Shown piece by piece: positions 1 through 11,708 of a stretch of DNA of 60,000 bases (the first letter of the stretch is position 1; the number at the start of each line of letters is the position of its first letter). Location: assembly GCA_949358305.1 (NCBI GenBank), contig OX442318.1:5134501-5194500 (forward strand). Reading direction: 5' to 3'. Origin of the DNA: Strigamia acuminata. Its lineage: Eukaryota; Arthropoda; Chilopoda; Geophilomorpha; Linotaeniidae. The translations under genes and the position numbers were made by a program. Below the pieces are notes generated by a model that made no database searches, had not been told where the DNA came from, and worked only from the letters and a program-made list of their open reading frames with translations.

Positions 1-600
1 TTATCCCGATTCCTAAAAATTGTTGGAAATTGTAGAACGGGACAAATTAAACTCCTCTGCTACAATTGAGGGCTTCTTGCCATTGTCAATGGCCTCAATA
101 ATGTTCAGCTTGTCATAAATCAAAATTGCCTTTCATTTGGCAGCCATTTGCATTTTCCTTTGTTTTCTAAATATGGGCATCGTATGTTGTGAGTGATGTG
201 ATCAGTTTTGAAAATTCGTTGTAACGAGAGCTTATGGGTATTATAGTGTACCTGAAATCTGTTTGTTATAACGAATAATTCGTTATATCGAAATTCGTTA
301 TAACGAAAATATTTAACATGGTGTTCTATGGCTGGCCAACCAAATCATTTTCAACAATTCGTTATAGCGATAATTCGTTATATCGCGATTCGTTATAAAG
401 AGTTTCGACTGTATTTGAAATTGGCTAGCGATCGCTCTTTCCTGCGTCGCTCTTTTCAGCGTCGCTATTTTAAGCGACCGTTCTTTTCAGCGTCGCTCAT
501 TTAAGTGATCGCTCTTTCCCGCGCCGCTCTTTGGGGCGTTGCTATTATCAAACGTCGCTATTCCGTAGTCGTTCTTTAAAGCGTCGCTCTTCTCAGCGTC
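1..600 (-). mobile_element. pogo/Tigger-like DNA transposon remnant
   Basis: The minus strand of about 1-146 reads as a CENP-B/pogo N-terminal helix-turn-helix stretch (KLNIIEAIDNG, then SIVAEEFNLSRSTISNNF) with in-frame stops on both sides, so it is dead. From 225 to 410 there are repeated copies of TTCGTTATAACGAA-type palindromes, as often seen near pogo-like ends. From 420 to 610 follows a degenerate array of about 15 bp built on TTTCAGCGTCGCTCT. The left end lies outside the window. This material forms part of the insertion that splits intron 5 of the first channel gene. Family assignment rests on my reading of the HTH motif only. Confidence 0.55.
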
Positions 601-602
601 GC

Positions 603-985
603 TATTAAAAGCCTTCTTCCTTATCTGACAAGAAAATGAGTGCTGACCTAATCCCGACAATTACTAAGCGAGAGGTGTATTTAAAACGAGAATTTACTGG
701 TAGAAAATAATGTAGATAGTGAAAATGAGAATTTACCTTGAGATTAGACCTAACAAAACAACAATCGTCCTCCCGACCAATCAAACCACTTTTGACATTT
801 GATGCTTGGTTCGTAAAGGCCGCAACGGAGGGCGCCAGTAGCAAGGGAAAAATTCCCGGGAAAAATGCATGGCGAGAGTAAATTTTTCCTGGTAAAAACC
901 AATGAGACGTCAAAATCGGTTTGTTATGAACAATTGTTATTTTGTTAAGCCTAATCTCATTCGTAGTTATTAATAGCCCTAGCTA
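603..985. repeat. End of a MULE-like element in the short intron of gene 1
   Basis: This block matches two parts of the element at 9942-11563 (about 10050-10450 and 11450-11563). It ends at the same junction sequence, GCTAGTGGT. Immediately after it (from about 990) channel-gene sequence resumes inside what is a 52-bp intron in the two sister genes. The element therefore inserted in that intron and separated exon 6 of gene 1 from its upstream exons. Confidence 0.55.
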
Positions 986-1013
986 GTGGTAAATTAGCAT
1001 TATTAATTATTAG

Positions 1014-4000
1014 TTTACCATACTTACCCACGAGACAATGTCATAACATCTGTAATAATTCTGAAGCAATCGACTTGGTAAAAAAACACCAAAATTTTGT
1101 GACTGGAGCAACACCCTCCACTGACTGTAACTGTACAAAAAGCTGCAACAGCCAATTAATCGATTTTTCATTTGATACCCTCACAACTTTAAACACTCCT
1201 CAGGTACGTTACCAAATAACAGATAGAGACATCACCATGTATCAGGAAAGATGGCTCTACGAGTCAATCAGTCTATTGTCAGACTTTGGTGGCAACCTCG
1301 GACTTTGGTTGGGATTCTCATTACTTTCTCTGACTGATTTTCTGATTAATTTGGCAAAAAGTATTAAAAAGCAACCAAAGATTAACTGTAGAATACCATT
1401 CAACGAACGCCGACAAAAGTTGAAAATGTTGATTCAAAAAATGGAAGAGGAAAAAGCAGTGAGCAAACCAAGATGGATTTATGCAATTTATGTCGGTTGC
1501 AGTCTACTGTGTTGTTACATGCTTCAAAATCGAATACAACAATACTTGTCACGACCAATTCAGAAAACAGTCATAATCCAAGACCAAACTGAGGTTACAT
1601 ACCCCAATATCATTGTTTGTTCTGGGCCACACAGTGCAAAACTCAATTACAATAAAAAACGATACTTCGACCGTTATCTCAAAAAGAACACAACCAAGTG
1701 TGAAGTAGATGCCTATGATCTCATACATTTTAATAAGATAAATGTGGAAACACTTTGGAGTAAGAAATTTCAAAATCATCTGATGATTACTGAAAAATAT
1801 CACAAACACGTAAGTTACTTATATTCTTGTTCGACTCAAAAGGGTCGCATTCTCCCATTGGCCGAGCCGTATCACTGGTGTAGTAATCCAAAAATATAGA
1901 CCCAAACACCAGAAATGCATTACAATGATGTACAGACATTGTAATCGATTGCCTAGGTAACCGCCAAAATTTCAAAATTGTTTGCTTTCCAGACAAAGCA
2001 ACCAATAAACAGAACAAACATGAGTTTTACATGAGATCAAATTATTGACACCCCCAAATTAATTTAAAAATCCCCCAAATCTATTTAATTGCACACCAAT
2101 TAGTCACACACTATTTTTATTTATTTTACCCCCCATTTGTAGTTAACAACCTTCCAAAAAATATTTATTTCCACACTGTTTGTTTTAACACTATTTTGCT
2201 TGATTTTTCCATCAAATTTTAAATATCCCCGGTTTTATGTTTACAACGCCAGTGTGGCCTTAGATGGCCTACCCCGTTTGCGTTTATGCCCAATTGAAAC
2301 ATTCTAGGCATTACCAGAAAGCCTTCCTTTATGGCTATTCCAAGAGTACGCTTGCAAACATATGTTTTATAGAATGTTGGGCAAGTACAAGTGGCTTCAT
2401 CCCATTTGTTCCCAGTTATGGTTAGAAACCAAAGACACGTGTACGTTTGTCGGTAGGTATCGAATCGGCGCCAATTTTGAAGCTTGGTCTGCCTCAAGTA
2501 TGTGTCAATGTCTGGTTCACGCACATTGTTTTGGTTCGTGGGCGTAATGCCAGTTGTATGCTTTGGTTGTTAACTTCAATGTACGGGTTGGTTGTAGAGC
2601 AAATAATTTAGCATTAATGGTGTCTGGTCTTCGCTCTAAAGATCAATCAGCCACCATTCGCTTCATCACTTTCATGAACCTATTAAGGGGAAGCGGGTAA
2701 TGCGACTTTATCACACTATTTGTTGACTCCAGATCATTGTTTGTGCAAGGTGAGCCCACACAATGACCAACATGCCACCCAACAAAACGATTCAAGTACT
2801 CCTCAAAGTAATCCAGAAAATCAACAACGCTTGTCTCCAGTCTTCATTTCTTAAGCAATAGGCCCTTTGATGCTTAAAACGTCAAAAACGTCGCAAAAAC
2901 GTTCCGGGGAAAAATAATTGAATTTGGGGGGTAGATTCAAGGATTTGGGGGCAAACTTAAAATGTGTGCAATTAAATATTTTAGGTATTTTTATAATTAT
3001 AAATAGGGGGTCAATAAATACAACCCGTTTTACATTTATATGTGCATAAAACCTTGTTTCCTAAATAGAAATAACATTTCTTTATAAAAATAATCAAAAT
3101 TATATCAACTTAAATGGTAATAGCAATCACAAAACATAATAAAAATAAACAAGCTGGGATTTGTAATGCAGGGAAGCATTACACATTACACTTCTAAACC
3201 CTGTCCTTTTGTCCTAAATAAAACACCGAAATAATAGAAAATAAAGTAATTAAAAAAAAATATTTTTTTTTGCCAATATAAAGCAACAACAAACAAAATC
3301 CCACCAAAATTTGGAATGATATGCTGCGGAATTGTTGCATCTGGGGTTTGCTACAATCGGGAAATAAATCGCGCGGAAAACTAGAAAATATTCCTATATT
3401 TCTATATTCCTATATTTCTATATTCTATATTCTATATATTCTATATTCTATATTTCCTATATTTCTATATTTCTATATTTCTATATTTTTTTTATAGTTA
3501 TAGTTTTTTATAGTTATAGTTTTTTATAGTTGATTTATTTCGCAGCCAATCACAGCTCATTTGCAGCAAACCCCGGATGCAATGTATCCGCGGCATATCC
3601 GCAAGTGTAAACCGTCTTCCATGAAAATTACGGAAATGACGTCGTCATGATGACGTCATTTCCGTAATTTTGATGGAATACACCGCTAAAAGTGCACTAA
3701 AACCGGTTTATTAATTCAACCGGAGGTCGGAGAAATCTGAAAATACCTTAGGAAACGAATATAGGTATGCTCGATTTAATGCCGTTGTCCGTTTCGCTCT
3801 AGCTGCTATAGTTTTTGCGGAATCGTTGACGGTTGACGGACGGACGGACAGACGGACATGACCGTTTCATGAAACTTTTCTAAACATAGAGTTTAGAAGT
3901 CTAAAACTACATCTCCTATTGTTATTAATACAGACTGGAGTTAAGTGTAATGCGGTTCGGCCAATGGGAGAAGGCCACCCTTTTGAGTCGAACAAGAGTA

Positions 4001-6827
4001 TAGTTTCTAACGTTTGTTTTTAAGTTTAAAAGTTTGCTTTAATGAGTAAAAATAAGTGGAATAAGTGGAATAAATTAACTCATTGAATCCCGCCTAAGGG
4101 AAATATTAATTTTGGTAAACCTTAAAAGTGGCCTTTCTCCCATTGGCTAAGCCTCATCACTCATAACTGTAGTGTGTGTCATACCACCAAGAAAAGTAGT
4201 TTTATTTTCATCTTAATTTTTTTGATTATTCTAATGATTAAATTGATGAAATTTTATTTTTATTTTATAATAAAATGTTTTTTTAATTCATAAAATAATG
4301 TTTTAGATTCTTTGCATCTCATAATACATTTTTGTTTACTTGTAATTTATTGGTTGCTTTGTCATGAAAGCAAACAATTTCCTAACAATTGGTGATCGAT
4401 TGCAATGTCTGGACATCTAACGCAATTCTGGTGTTTTGGTCAGTTTTTTGGTATCACTACACTAGTAAAATGGCTTGGCCAATGAGAGAAAGGACACTCT
4501 TAAGGTCTGCCGGAGTATAAGTGAAATATTTATTTTTCTAACGCGCAAAAATAAATAGACTAACTTAAGCAAATAATGATGTGAAAAAATTATAAAATTA
4601 AGAGAAAACGTGCACCTACTGTCTAAATAAAAAAGCTTTGATAAAACTACCTTTTTAAAACTTGTTTCCATCTACTTTAACCAGATCCCTTTTAAATTTT
4701 TCAATCCGAATAAATCTATGTTGAACTACACGGATGGTGTTTGCACAAAACTTTCATTTCGTAAGTATTCTTTAAATATCCCTCAAGTTTAATTTGGTAA
4801 TTTTTTTTCTCTTCATACTTTTTGTAAGAACCTGAGAAATATAGAGCTATTACAGGATTTTTTATTGTGGTAATGGAAGTGGATAATATTTGCAAACCAC
4901 AAGAATCAAATGTAATTATGGTTTAAACTGGAAAATTGGTTTTGAAGTTCATGTTGATTTCGTATATCATTGTTTCAGCTTTACATTAGTGAGCCTGGAG
5001 ATCATAATTTCCCTCATTCACTCAATGTTGAACTTCCATCTCTGCAGACGCTCCTATTGCTAATTAGAGAAATAAAGGTAAAAAAAACTTTAAGTAACCA
5101 TATTAATCCACTCACGAGACCAACCGTTATTCCTAAAAAAAAAATTCTTTTTCTATAACTAAATAACAATTTGTCACGATGAACTCGGTGTAAAGGAATT
5201 AATTTAACAAATTATCGCGCAAATGTGAATTTGGCGCAATATGTTTGGGCAAAAGCTCGTGCATTTCCCTTAAAACGGCCGCCGTCAAATGTGGACATCA
5301 GGCGGTTAGTGAAATCGGAGTTCGCTATACTCTTGTTTGACTCAAAAGGGTGCCCTTCTCCCATTTGCCGAGCCGCATTACTCCTACCTCAGGTTTGTAT
5401 TACTATCACTAGGAGAAGTAGTTTTTATTTTTCTTATGTTTTGTGATTGCTATTACCATTTAAATTGATATAATTTTGATTATTTTTTATTATTTAGACC
5501 TAAAAATATAAGCATTTCACAGTTGAACAATGGGTAGGTGGTTGGTTTAGTGATAAAATCATGTTTTCTGTTGGTCTAAATAATCCTGGGAACGTTTGGA
5601 AACTCAAACATGAAACTAGCCACCCAAATGGCTTACAACAAACTTTAAAAATGTCTGCTAACGTAATGATGCAGAACTGTGCCGATTATAATGACACAAG
5701 GGGCTTGTTTTTCATTTGAGGAGCTGTAAATTCCGATGCTGGCTGCAAAATTTTTGAAAATTTTCTTGTCTCAACAGCTGAAGATCACTTGTTTGCCTGA
5801 ACCTATGGTAATAGATTTTGCTACAAAAACTCACATACATGTAAAGAGCCATGTAAATATGGCATAATGGTATTAGTATCACATGATCTGATCGTGGGAT
5901 CATCTTATAATGAATCTGTAGGCATGTCACTAAGTATTAAAAATAATTATTCCAAACGTTTTGAACATGATTTTCATTATTCCAAACTTTTTGAACATGA
6001 TTTTCATTATTCCAAACCTTTTGAACATGATTTTCATTATTCCAAACTTTTTGAACACTAGTGTTGTATTCAAATGCAGGTAACTAGAAAACTATGCATC
6101 CTACAGGGGTATTGTTTTGCTCAATCTAGAGCTAAATTATGTCTCTTTTGAGAATATTTTCATTTATTTTAGTGAGAGCTTTCCAGCAATGCCCAAATGC
6201 CTTCTAACAATGATGTGCTCATGAAAATTTGGATTATTCCAAACTTTCTGAACTGACTGTAGTATTGCAATATTTCAGGTAGAATATGTCAACACTTTTG
6301 AAAACCCATGTACAACAAATGCAACTGAACATTATCTTTGCAAACAAAACTGTTTGGCAAACAAAATGAAAAAAAACCAACTGTGCAGGTCAGAATAGAA
6401 ACATTAAATACCCTTTTGAGATTATTTTTATTTCGTCTTCAGTATGCCATTTGCCATTAAGGAGAACACCAGCATGTGCAATTCGTCATCAACAGCAAAA
6501 GATGTGCGCAGATTGTATTACAAAACTTACTACTCGACCAATGTTGAAAAAGAATGCGGTTGTGCTAGACAATGTCAACTAATGACTTACAAACTCATCC
6601 CGAACATTCGCCCTACAATTATTTCCGGCCAATCAGCTTTAGTCGGCAACGTCATCACAAATAAGGTGCAGTTCATGCAGGAAACCTTTCTGTATTCATT
6701 CACGGCTTTAATCTCCGATGTGGGAAACACGTTGAGCCTTACTCTTGGAGTGTCAGTGCTCATTCTGATGCACATTACGTTTAATTGCATACTTCCCTTT
6801 ATTGAAAAAAATATATATAAACAATAA
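1014..6827 (+). CDS. Two-module DEG/ENaC (ASC) channel, gene 1, 5'-incomplete
   Basis: Predicted cation channel of the plasma membrane. Exons: 1014-1809, 4685-4760, 4829-4869, 4979-5077, 6279-6388, 6443-6827. They correspond to exons 6-11 of the complete sister genes, with identical lengths for all but the last, identical phases and no internal stop (about 502 codons). The first exon holds the end of module 1 (CNCTKSC cysteine motif, then TM2 with GLWLGFSLLSL), a basic linker (FNERRQKLK) and TM1 of module 2 (WIYAIYVG), followed by YPNIIVC, the counterpart of the family's FPAVTIC. Later exons carry the GVC motif, the cysteine-rich ectodomain and the final TM2 (LGVSVLIL). Exons 1-5 are absent here: a transposon fills the sequence upstream of 1010. 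They may lie left of the window or be lost, so this is a partial gene or a 5'-truncated pseudogene. The stop codon overlaps an AATAAA signal. Confidence 0.85.
2043..3014 (-). mobile_element. MULE-like relic with SWIM-type zinc-finger fragment
   Basis: Imperfect inverted ends of about 50 bp begin ATTGACACCCCC and finish GGGGGTCAAT, each with an inner TTTAATTGCACAC block. On the minus strand, 2524-2219 encodes CTCPTFYKTYVCKRTLGIAI, which fits the SWIM finger (CxC...CxH) at the C-terminus of Mutator-like transposases, except that the expected His is Arg. No complete transposase remains. Confidence 0.5.
3395..3540. repeat. TATATTTC / TATAGTT low-complexity tract
   Basis: Short-period repeats of TTCTATAT (about 3395-3490) pass into repeats of TTTTTTATAGTTATAG (3490-3535). 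No coding content. Confidence 0.8.
3624..3672. repeat. Near-perfect palindrome with nested CRE-like cores
   Basis: Arms AAAATTACGGAAATGACGTC and the reverse complement face each other across about 7 bp. Each arm contains TGACGTCA or a one-base variant. It is probably the core of a small foldback element; a CREB/ATF site is a weaker reading. Confidence 0.6.
4114..4512. mobile_element. Diverged MITE in intron 6 of gene 1
   Basis: Inverted ends contain CTTTCTCCCATTGGCTAAGCC at about 4134 and the complementary GGCTTGGCCAATGAGAGAAAG at about 4472-4492. Same broad family as the other CCCATTGGC elements but more diverged. Confidence 0.55.
5331..5510 (+). mobile_element. Solo left half of a TACTCTTGTT-family MITE
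   Basis: Begins TACTCTTGTTTGACTC and closely matches the left half of the element at 32879-33481, including the sequence around the nested insertion site there (ATCACTAGGAGAAG). The matching right end is missing. It provides the empty-site comparison for the 187-bp element at 32961. Confidence 0.65.
5951..6058. repeat. 30-bp tandem repeat, about 4 units
   Basis: Units read TCCAAACTTTTTGAACATGA plus TTTTCATTAT, with one or two substitutions per unit. Located in intron 9 of gene 1. A diverged extra copy (ATTCCAAACTTTCTGAAC) lies near 6235. Confidence 0.85.
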
Positions 6828-6828
6828 A
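6823..6828 (+). terminator. AATAAA poly(A) signal overlapping the stop codon of gene 1
   Basis: The terminal codons CAA TAA followed by A create AATAAA. The arrangement is kept in gene 3 (42730-42735) and in the relic at 31968-31973. If used, the 3' UTR would be only tens of bases. Confidence 0.5.
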
Positions 6829-7440
6829 AAACATTAAACATCAAAACCCTCACACTATCAGCCCCAATTGCAGTTTACAGACTTTCACCGTCACCAGCAA
6901 AAATATGATTTTGTTGCGGGGACAGTCTCCTAATGTATTTCGGCACCGAATCTCAGCATCCAACTCGCCAAGAAATACTTTCGATGCATTGCACACTACT
7001 TTCGCCTTACTTTGGCCCATTCTGCGACTAGACCAGAATACATTACAGAAAATCAACTCACAACACCGTTGTCAAGTTATGGGAGAAAACCATTTTTTTC
7101 ACTGATTAAATTTGCCTCAAAAGTCAGCTTTTTAGCAGTGTCTCGCCAACTGTGCATGCTATGGAAATGGATTCCTCAGCTCATTTCTGATCGGTTTGGC
7201 TTCTTTTCGCGTGCCTCATAAGTAGTCTCTGTCATGATCATGAGCGATTGATTTACAATAGGCTTAAGATTATAGATTGTTTAAAACATAAAATCATGTA
7301 AACTTTTATTCTTATTTATTGTGATATTTGATTGTTATTTGACTAAAATTGGTAATCTCTGGATATTCAACTCTCGAATTTTAAACTTGAATAAAAAAAA
7401 GCTATTTAAAGCTATTTGCTGTCTAAAAAATAACACTTTA
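6829..7440. repeat. Array unit: 3' flank of gene 1
   Basis: Noncoding sequence closely repeated after gene 2 (24843-25457), after the relic (31973-32600) and after gene 3 (42736-43620, with insertions). The short ORFs in it are not conserved in frame. It marks the 3' boundary of the duplicated unit. Confidence 0.75.
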
Positions 7441-7850
7441 CTCCGGCTGATCGTAAGTGGGTACCCAGTTCCTATTGGCCGAGCCTGTTTACTCCAAACT
7501 GTTACTTTTATACTACCACCAGGAAATGTAGTTTTGTTGTGTTTTTAATTTGTTTGATTATTGTAATGGTTGAAATGATGTTAATTGCCTTTTATTTAAT
7601 AATAAAAAATTTTTAAAATTCTTAAAGCAATGTTTTATGCTGTTATTTTTTCAAAATACATGTTTGTTCAGTTAGTTCAGTTTATTGGTTGCTTTGGCAG
7701 GAAAGCAAGCTATTTTAGAATTTTATGATTGATTGTTTTGTCTGGCAAGCACTCAACATGTATTTTGGCCTATTTTTATGTATATCTAAGTTACACCAGT
7801 GAAATGGCTCGGCCAATAGGAACTAGGTACCCACTTACGATGAGCCAGAG
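7441..7850. mobile_element. 410-bp MITE with TA target duplication
   Basis: Inverted ends CTCCGGCTGATCGTAAGTGG and CCACTTACGATGAGCCAGAG, with TA at 7439-7440 and 7851-7852. A nearly identical copy sits at the homologous position after gene 2 (25458-25867). The homologous flanks after the relic (about 32575) and gene 3 (about 43620) lack it. Confidence 0.8.
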
Positions 7851-8435
7851 TATAGAAAAAAATCTCTGAATGTTTAAGTAAGTGTGTTGGGCCGTATCCA
7901 CGTGTAGCCATCTTAGACCGCATGTGGTCCATGAGCCGTGGGTTGGGCACCCCTGCTAAACATGAAGATTGTTGTTTGAACTCAAGTTTTGACACATTTT
8001 TCAAACTAAAATTTTCTATTTTTATTGTGGAGTAATTTTTAAAATGAAGTTCATAAATGCTTTCCATTCAGCAGCTATTTTAAAATGGAAAATTTCCCCA
8101 TTACATATTGTTTTACCGTTTACCCTCACTTCCTAAATAAGAACATCAATCGTGAGTCATGTGGCAATTTTTCAAAAATTATTGTAGCAAAAGCTTGTGG
8201 GTATTTACAGTAATCCTGTACCAATAATCATCTTACTTTAAACACACTTAAAAAGTTGGTTTAAACTGAATACAGTTTAAATAATCAATCATGCTTCTTA
8301 CAAATGTAAGCAAACCTGAACTCAATTTACACAGGAGTAAATAAAACACAACGAATAAATTATATTTAATGTAGTCTTAGGTTATTGATAAATAACTGAA
8401 TCCAGTTATTTAAACCAATTGTACAGCTTGGCTAC
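7851..8435. repeat. Array unit spacer
   Basis: Matches 25868-25975 plus 29151-29430, the two halves being separated there by later insertions, and in part 32590-32760 and 43660-43820. No ORF is conserved among copies. I see no gene. Confidence 0.6.
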
Positions 8436-8645
8436 CCAAGGGTGACCTGCGTCACTGCCACACACCGCCAAATGGCCCTAAGGTCATCCCCAGCGACAGA
8501 ATGTTATGTTTCACCGACCTCGCCGTACATGGGGTCTACACCCTGTCTGTGACGAGTCAGTTGCCGGTGTGGCGTGCCTTCGCGGCACTGCCAACACGCG
8601 AGTAGATGGGAGACTCTAAGACAACGGATTAAAGGCCAACAAACA
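8436..8645. repeat. GC-rich block within the spacer, second copy at 29447-29650
   Basis: About 210 bp markedly richer in GC than its surroundings, with several short self-complementary runs (GGCTACCCAAGGGTGACC, GGTGTGGCGTG...CACACACCGCC). It ends GCGAGTAGATGGGAGACTC, which faintly resembles the 3' part of 5S rRNA genes. Reading frames are interrupted in both copies. It may be a SINE-like or structured repeat. Confidence 0.4.
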
Positions 8646-8679
8646 ACAATCTGGAGTCAACAGTAAGGCGTAATACGGC

Positions 8680-9932
8680 TAAAATTAGGTCAACTTTGTA
8701 TCGTTTAAGTTTTGCCACGTGTAGATTGTTGATTCATTATTGCACGTGCAATTATTGCAGCATTCCAAACCACAGCAGCATTCGAAAGTAGTACAACCGA
8801 TCAATAGAATTTCAGAAATACAATTTATTGAATGCTTTTTGCCGTAAAAAGAAATGAAACTAACTACCTTAATCACACATTAGATATTCTATTACTACTG
8901 TTATGTGTCATTCTACTAATTTCATTTTCCATTATACTTCAAAGTAATGACCTAACAAACTACACACGTTTTTATTATGACCATTAGAGCAGTCAACAAC
9001 AATGATAAAGAATATAAGAGCAAATAAGAATCAATTTTGTGCACAACTGGAATAGTTACAGGTACTTGCAGACTGAGTTTAAGCCCGTCAAGTAAGTCAG
9101 AAAACCTGCTCATTTATAATAACAGTTGAATACTTTTATTTTTTTAAATATCGATCTAGATTTTTGTCATTTCAACGTTAAATTTATACACGGTTCAAAC
9201 TGAAACCAAGGTCCCACTAGGTGTGAAACAAAAACGTGATTGGTCATCTAAAGCCACACAGGTATTGCTATCTAATGAATATTTTTTTTGGAAGTGTAGC
9301 AACAAGGAAAATAAGTTGTAAAATTCAGGTTATTTATTGATGGGGGAAAAATGTGTAAAAACAAGTTAAACAGTTGGGAGATACTGAAATTGGGAATATT
9401 AGTGTTCTTTTGGAGATAAAGTCAGGAAGGAAAGGGAGAAAATAAACGTACATATGGTTGACAGGACATTGCAGCAGACATGGCTGAAAAATGTGTAGTG
9501 AGTTAGTCATGGTTTGTATTGTTTGTATTCAAACTTTGACAATTTGTATTCCGTTAGAACTAGAATAAACCTTGGTTTTCCAATGTGCTGTCAACTATAC
9601 CAACCGCACACTTTTGAAAATTTGAATTTTTTTCTTCAGATTCTGTTAGTATTCAGTTAGTATTCATTTGTAACGTATAAATTATCATCTGTATTGGTTT
9701 GCAACTAATTCTAGGCAGTGTGCTGCCAACTTGATGCTGGAATGCACTCTCCCAATATCAGTTTTTTTTAACATAATATGTTAGTACTTTTTTAGTACTC
9801 ATTTGTAATGCTCAAATGGATATTTGTATTGGTTTACAAAAGACACAAAATTGATTTGGCTGGTTCCAGACATAATATAATTTATACCTTTACAGCACCT
9901 CATGCTGATAATTTCTGTTTACATACAAGTAG
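8680..9932. promoter_or_regulatory. Conserved distal upstream region of gene 2
   Basis: Long near-identity with the region upstream of gene 3 (33780-34950) and partly with 29750-30005. No ORF is shared among the copies. The proximal part continues at 11573-11746 after the inserted element. It is the natural place to seek the array's promoters, but the similarity may simply reflect recent duplication. No TATA box or initiator stands out. Confidence 0.35.
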
Positions 9933-9941
9933 AAATTCTCA

Positions 9942-11563
9942 AAAGTAATATACCGAGCGCGAAGTGTAATTGTCGGGATAATTAGGTCAGCACGAATCTC
10001 CTTGCCTGATAAGATCACGAGTGCCCGTCAGGGCATGAGTGATCTTATCTGAGGGCACGAGTGATCTTATCTGACAAGAAGATGAGTGGTGACCTAATCC
10101 CGACAATTACAGAAAGGGCAAGGTGTATTTGATACGAGAATTTACCGATAGAAAATAATGTAGATAGTGAAAATGAGATAGCGAAAATGAGATAGCGAAA
10201 ATGAGATAGCGAAAAAGAGATAGCGAAAATGAGATAGCGAAAATGAGATAGCAAAAATGAGATAGCGAAAATGATATAGCGAAAATGAGGTAGCGAAAAT
10301 GATAAAGCGAAAATGAGATAGTGAAAATGAGAATTTACTTTGAGATTAGGCCTAACAAAACAACAATCGTTCTCTCGACCAATCCCACGGTATTTGACAT
10401 TTGATGCTTGGTTCGTAAAGGCCCCACCGGGGGGCACCAGGACCAGAAACATTGACCGTGTAATGAGCCTGAATTATTCCTCAAATTAATAAAGAACAAT
10501 TCCAACACTCATTGATGCTTAACAAGACTTATCATAAAATACTCTCTAATATAAAACTCACAATGGTTTATTCTGACTTAGAATAACTTTGAGAAGAATT
10601 ACAATGATAGAAATTATACAGTTAAATTAAATGAGAAAGGAAATAATAGATGAAATGATGGAATAACTTCAAATCGACGTGGAAACGTTATCTTGACGAT
10701 TCCAGCGTTCCGGCGACGATAACGGCTCGTTTCGTCGCGCTTCTACGGCTCTGTTTCGACGCTCGTCTCGAACTACTCTCCGGCGTCTCTCACTGATAAA
10801 ACGGACTTATTCCGTCACTCAAAACTCCTCTATCGAAATAGCCTGGTACAATTCGACACCACGTCGAATTGCTGGATCGACCGGACTCTTTCCGTAACTT
10901 CAAACTCGTAACTCCGCAACTTCGTCGTCGTGGCGGCGAAACTGCGACTCTCTCGCTCAACGTCTAGCCGGATTTCCTCCACGGCAAGGCGAAAATCCCA
11001 CCGCACGTGAAATGTGCGGCAAGACCGAAATATCCCGCTGCTGACTGGTTTCAGCAGTAGGAAAACTCCCAAATCAACAACTGGTTGATACAGGAATATG
11101 TAAGGCTTCACTTGGAGTGTCACAAAAATACTGGTTTTCTTCAGGTTGTTTTTGTGTTGTGTTCTCAAGCAAAGTTAGGTTCATACTGAGGAGTTCTCAC
11201 TCCTCTCAGGACTCATTTCCTGTTTGGAGGCTTGTGGGCAGGTTACCCTGGCAACCACCCACATTTCCTCCCACTCTGCTCAGCTTTCTTGCCTGTAGAC
11301 AGGAAGCATAAAAAACTCAAACTAAAATATAATAAACCAAAATATAATTTTACAGACTTTTTCTGCTACTTCCTTAGTGACCACTAGGGTCACTACAACC
11401 GGGAAGAGTTGAAAGAGTGCATAGGACAAGGAATTTCTTCCCGGTAAGCACCAATCAGACGTCAAAAGCGGTTTGTTACGCGCCTTGGGATTGGTCTGGA
11501 GACCGATTGTTGTTTTGTTAGCCCTAATCTCATTCGCAGCTATTTTTAGACAAAGCTAGTGGT
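9942..11563. mobile_element. 1.62-kb insertion with 9-bp target duplication
   Basis: AAATTCTCA at 9933-9941 is repeated at 11564-11572, and the homologous upstream region of gene 3 (about 34950) shows the uninterrupted site. The 9-bp duplication suggests a Mutator-type transposon. Inside, AATTGTCGGGATAATTAGGTCA and its inverted counterpart flank about 10000-10105, and a 12-13 bp array based on GAGATAGCGAAAAT runs from 10165 to 10330. The same right end occurs at 985. Confidence 0.75.
10442..11397 (-). mobile_element. Possible solo LTR nested in the MULE-like element
   Basis: This stretch is absent from the related element copy at 603-985, so it is a nested insertion. On the minus strand it starts TGTAGTGACC and ends near CGGTCA, and it is more GC-rich (10670-11290) than the surroundings. 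No clear target duplication and no gag or pol coding. LTR identity is a guess. Confidence 0.3.
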
Positions 11564-11708
11564 AAATTCTCAGTGCAAAGTGTAAAAGACTACACCTGAA
11601 TTTATTTCACTGAAGCACTAAATCGATAACAAAGTACTCCAGCAAATTTAGCGGAACACACCAATTCTTTAGGTTCCTCAGAATATGCATGTGAATTTCT
11701 TCAAGCAA

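Larger units (their letters stand above)
1824..3998. mobile_element. TIR element of the TACTCTTGTTCGACTC MITE family with nested insertions
   Basis: Inverted ends CTTGTTCGACTCAAAAGGGT (near 1826) and its reverse complement (ending near 3998) lie between TA dinucleotides. It sits about 12 bp downstream of the exon 6 donor of gene 1; the sister genes have no element there (around 18096 and 38640). The subterminal motif CCCATTGGCCGAGCC is shared with the elements at 5331, 7441, 25458, 32879 and 44156. The interior is swollen by a MULE relic and AT-rich low-complexity DNA. Confidence 0.7.

Noticed and set aside
1014-1809. Reading the fusion exon as two separate channel genes with an internal start
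   Set aside because: There is no stop between TM2 and the next TM1 in any of three copies, the linker has no promoter-like or acceptor-like signal that I can see, and length and frame are fully conserved.
3624-3672. CREB/ATF enhancer
   Set aside because: The TGACGTCA cores are embedded in a longer palindrome inside a transposon, which explains them more simply.
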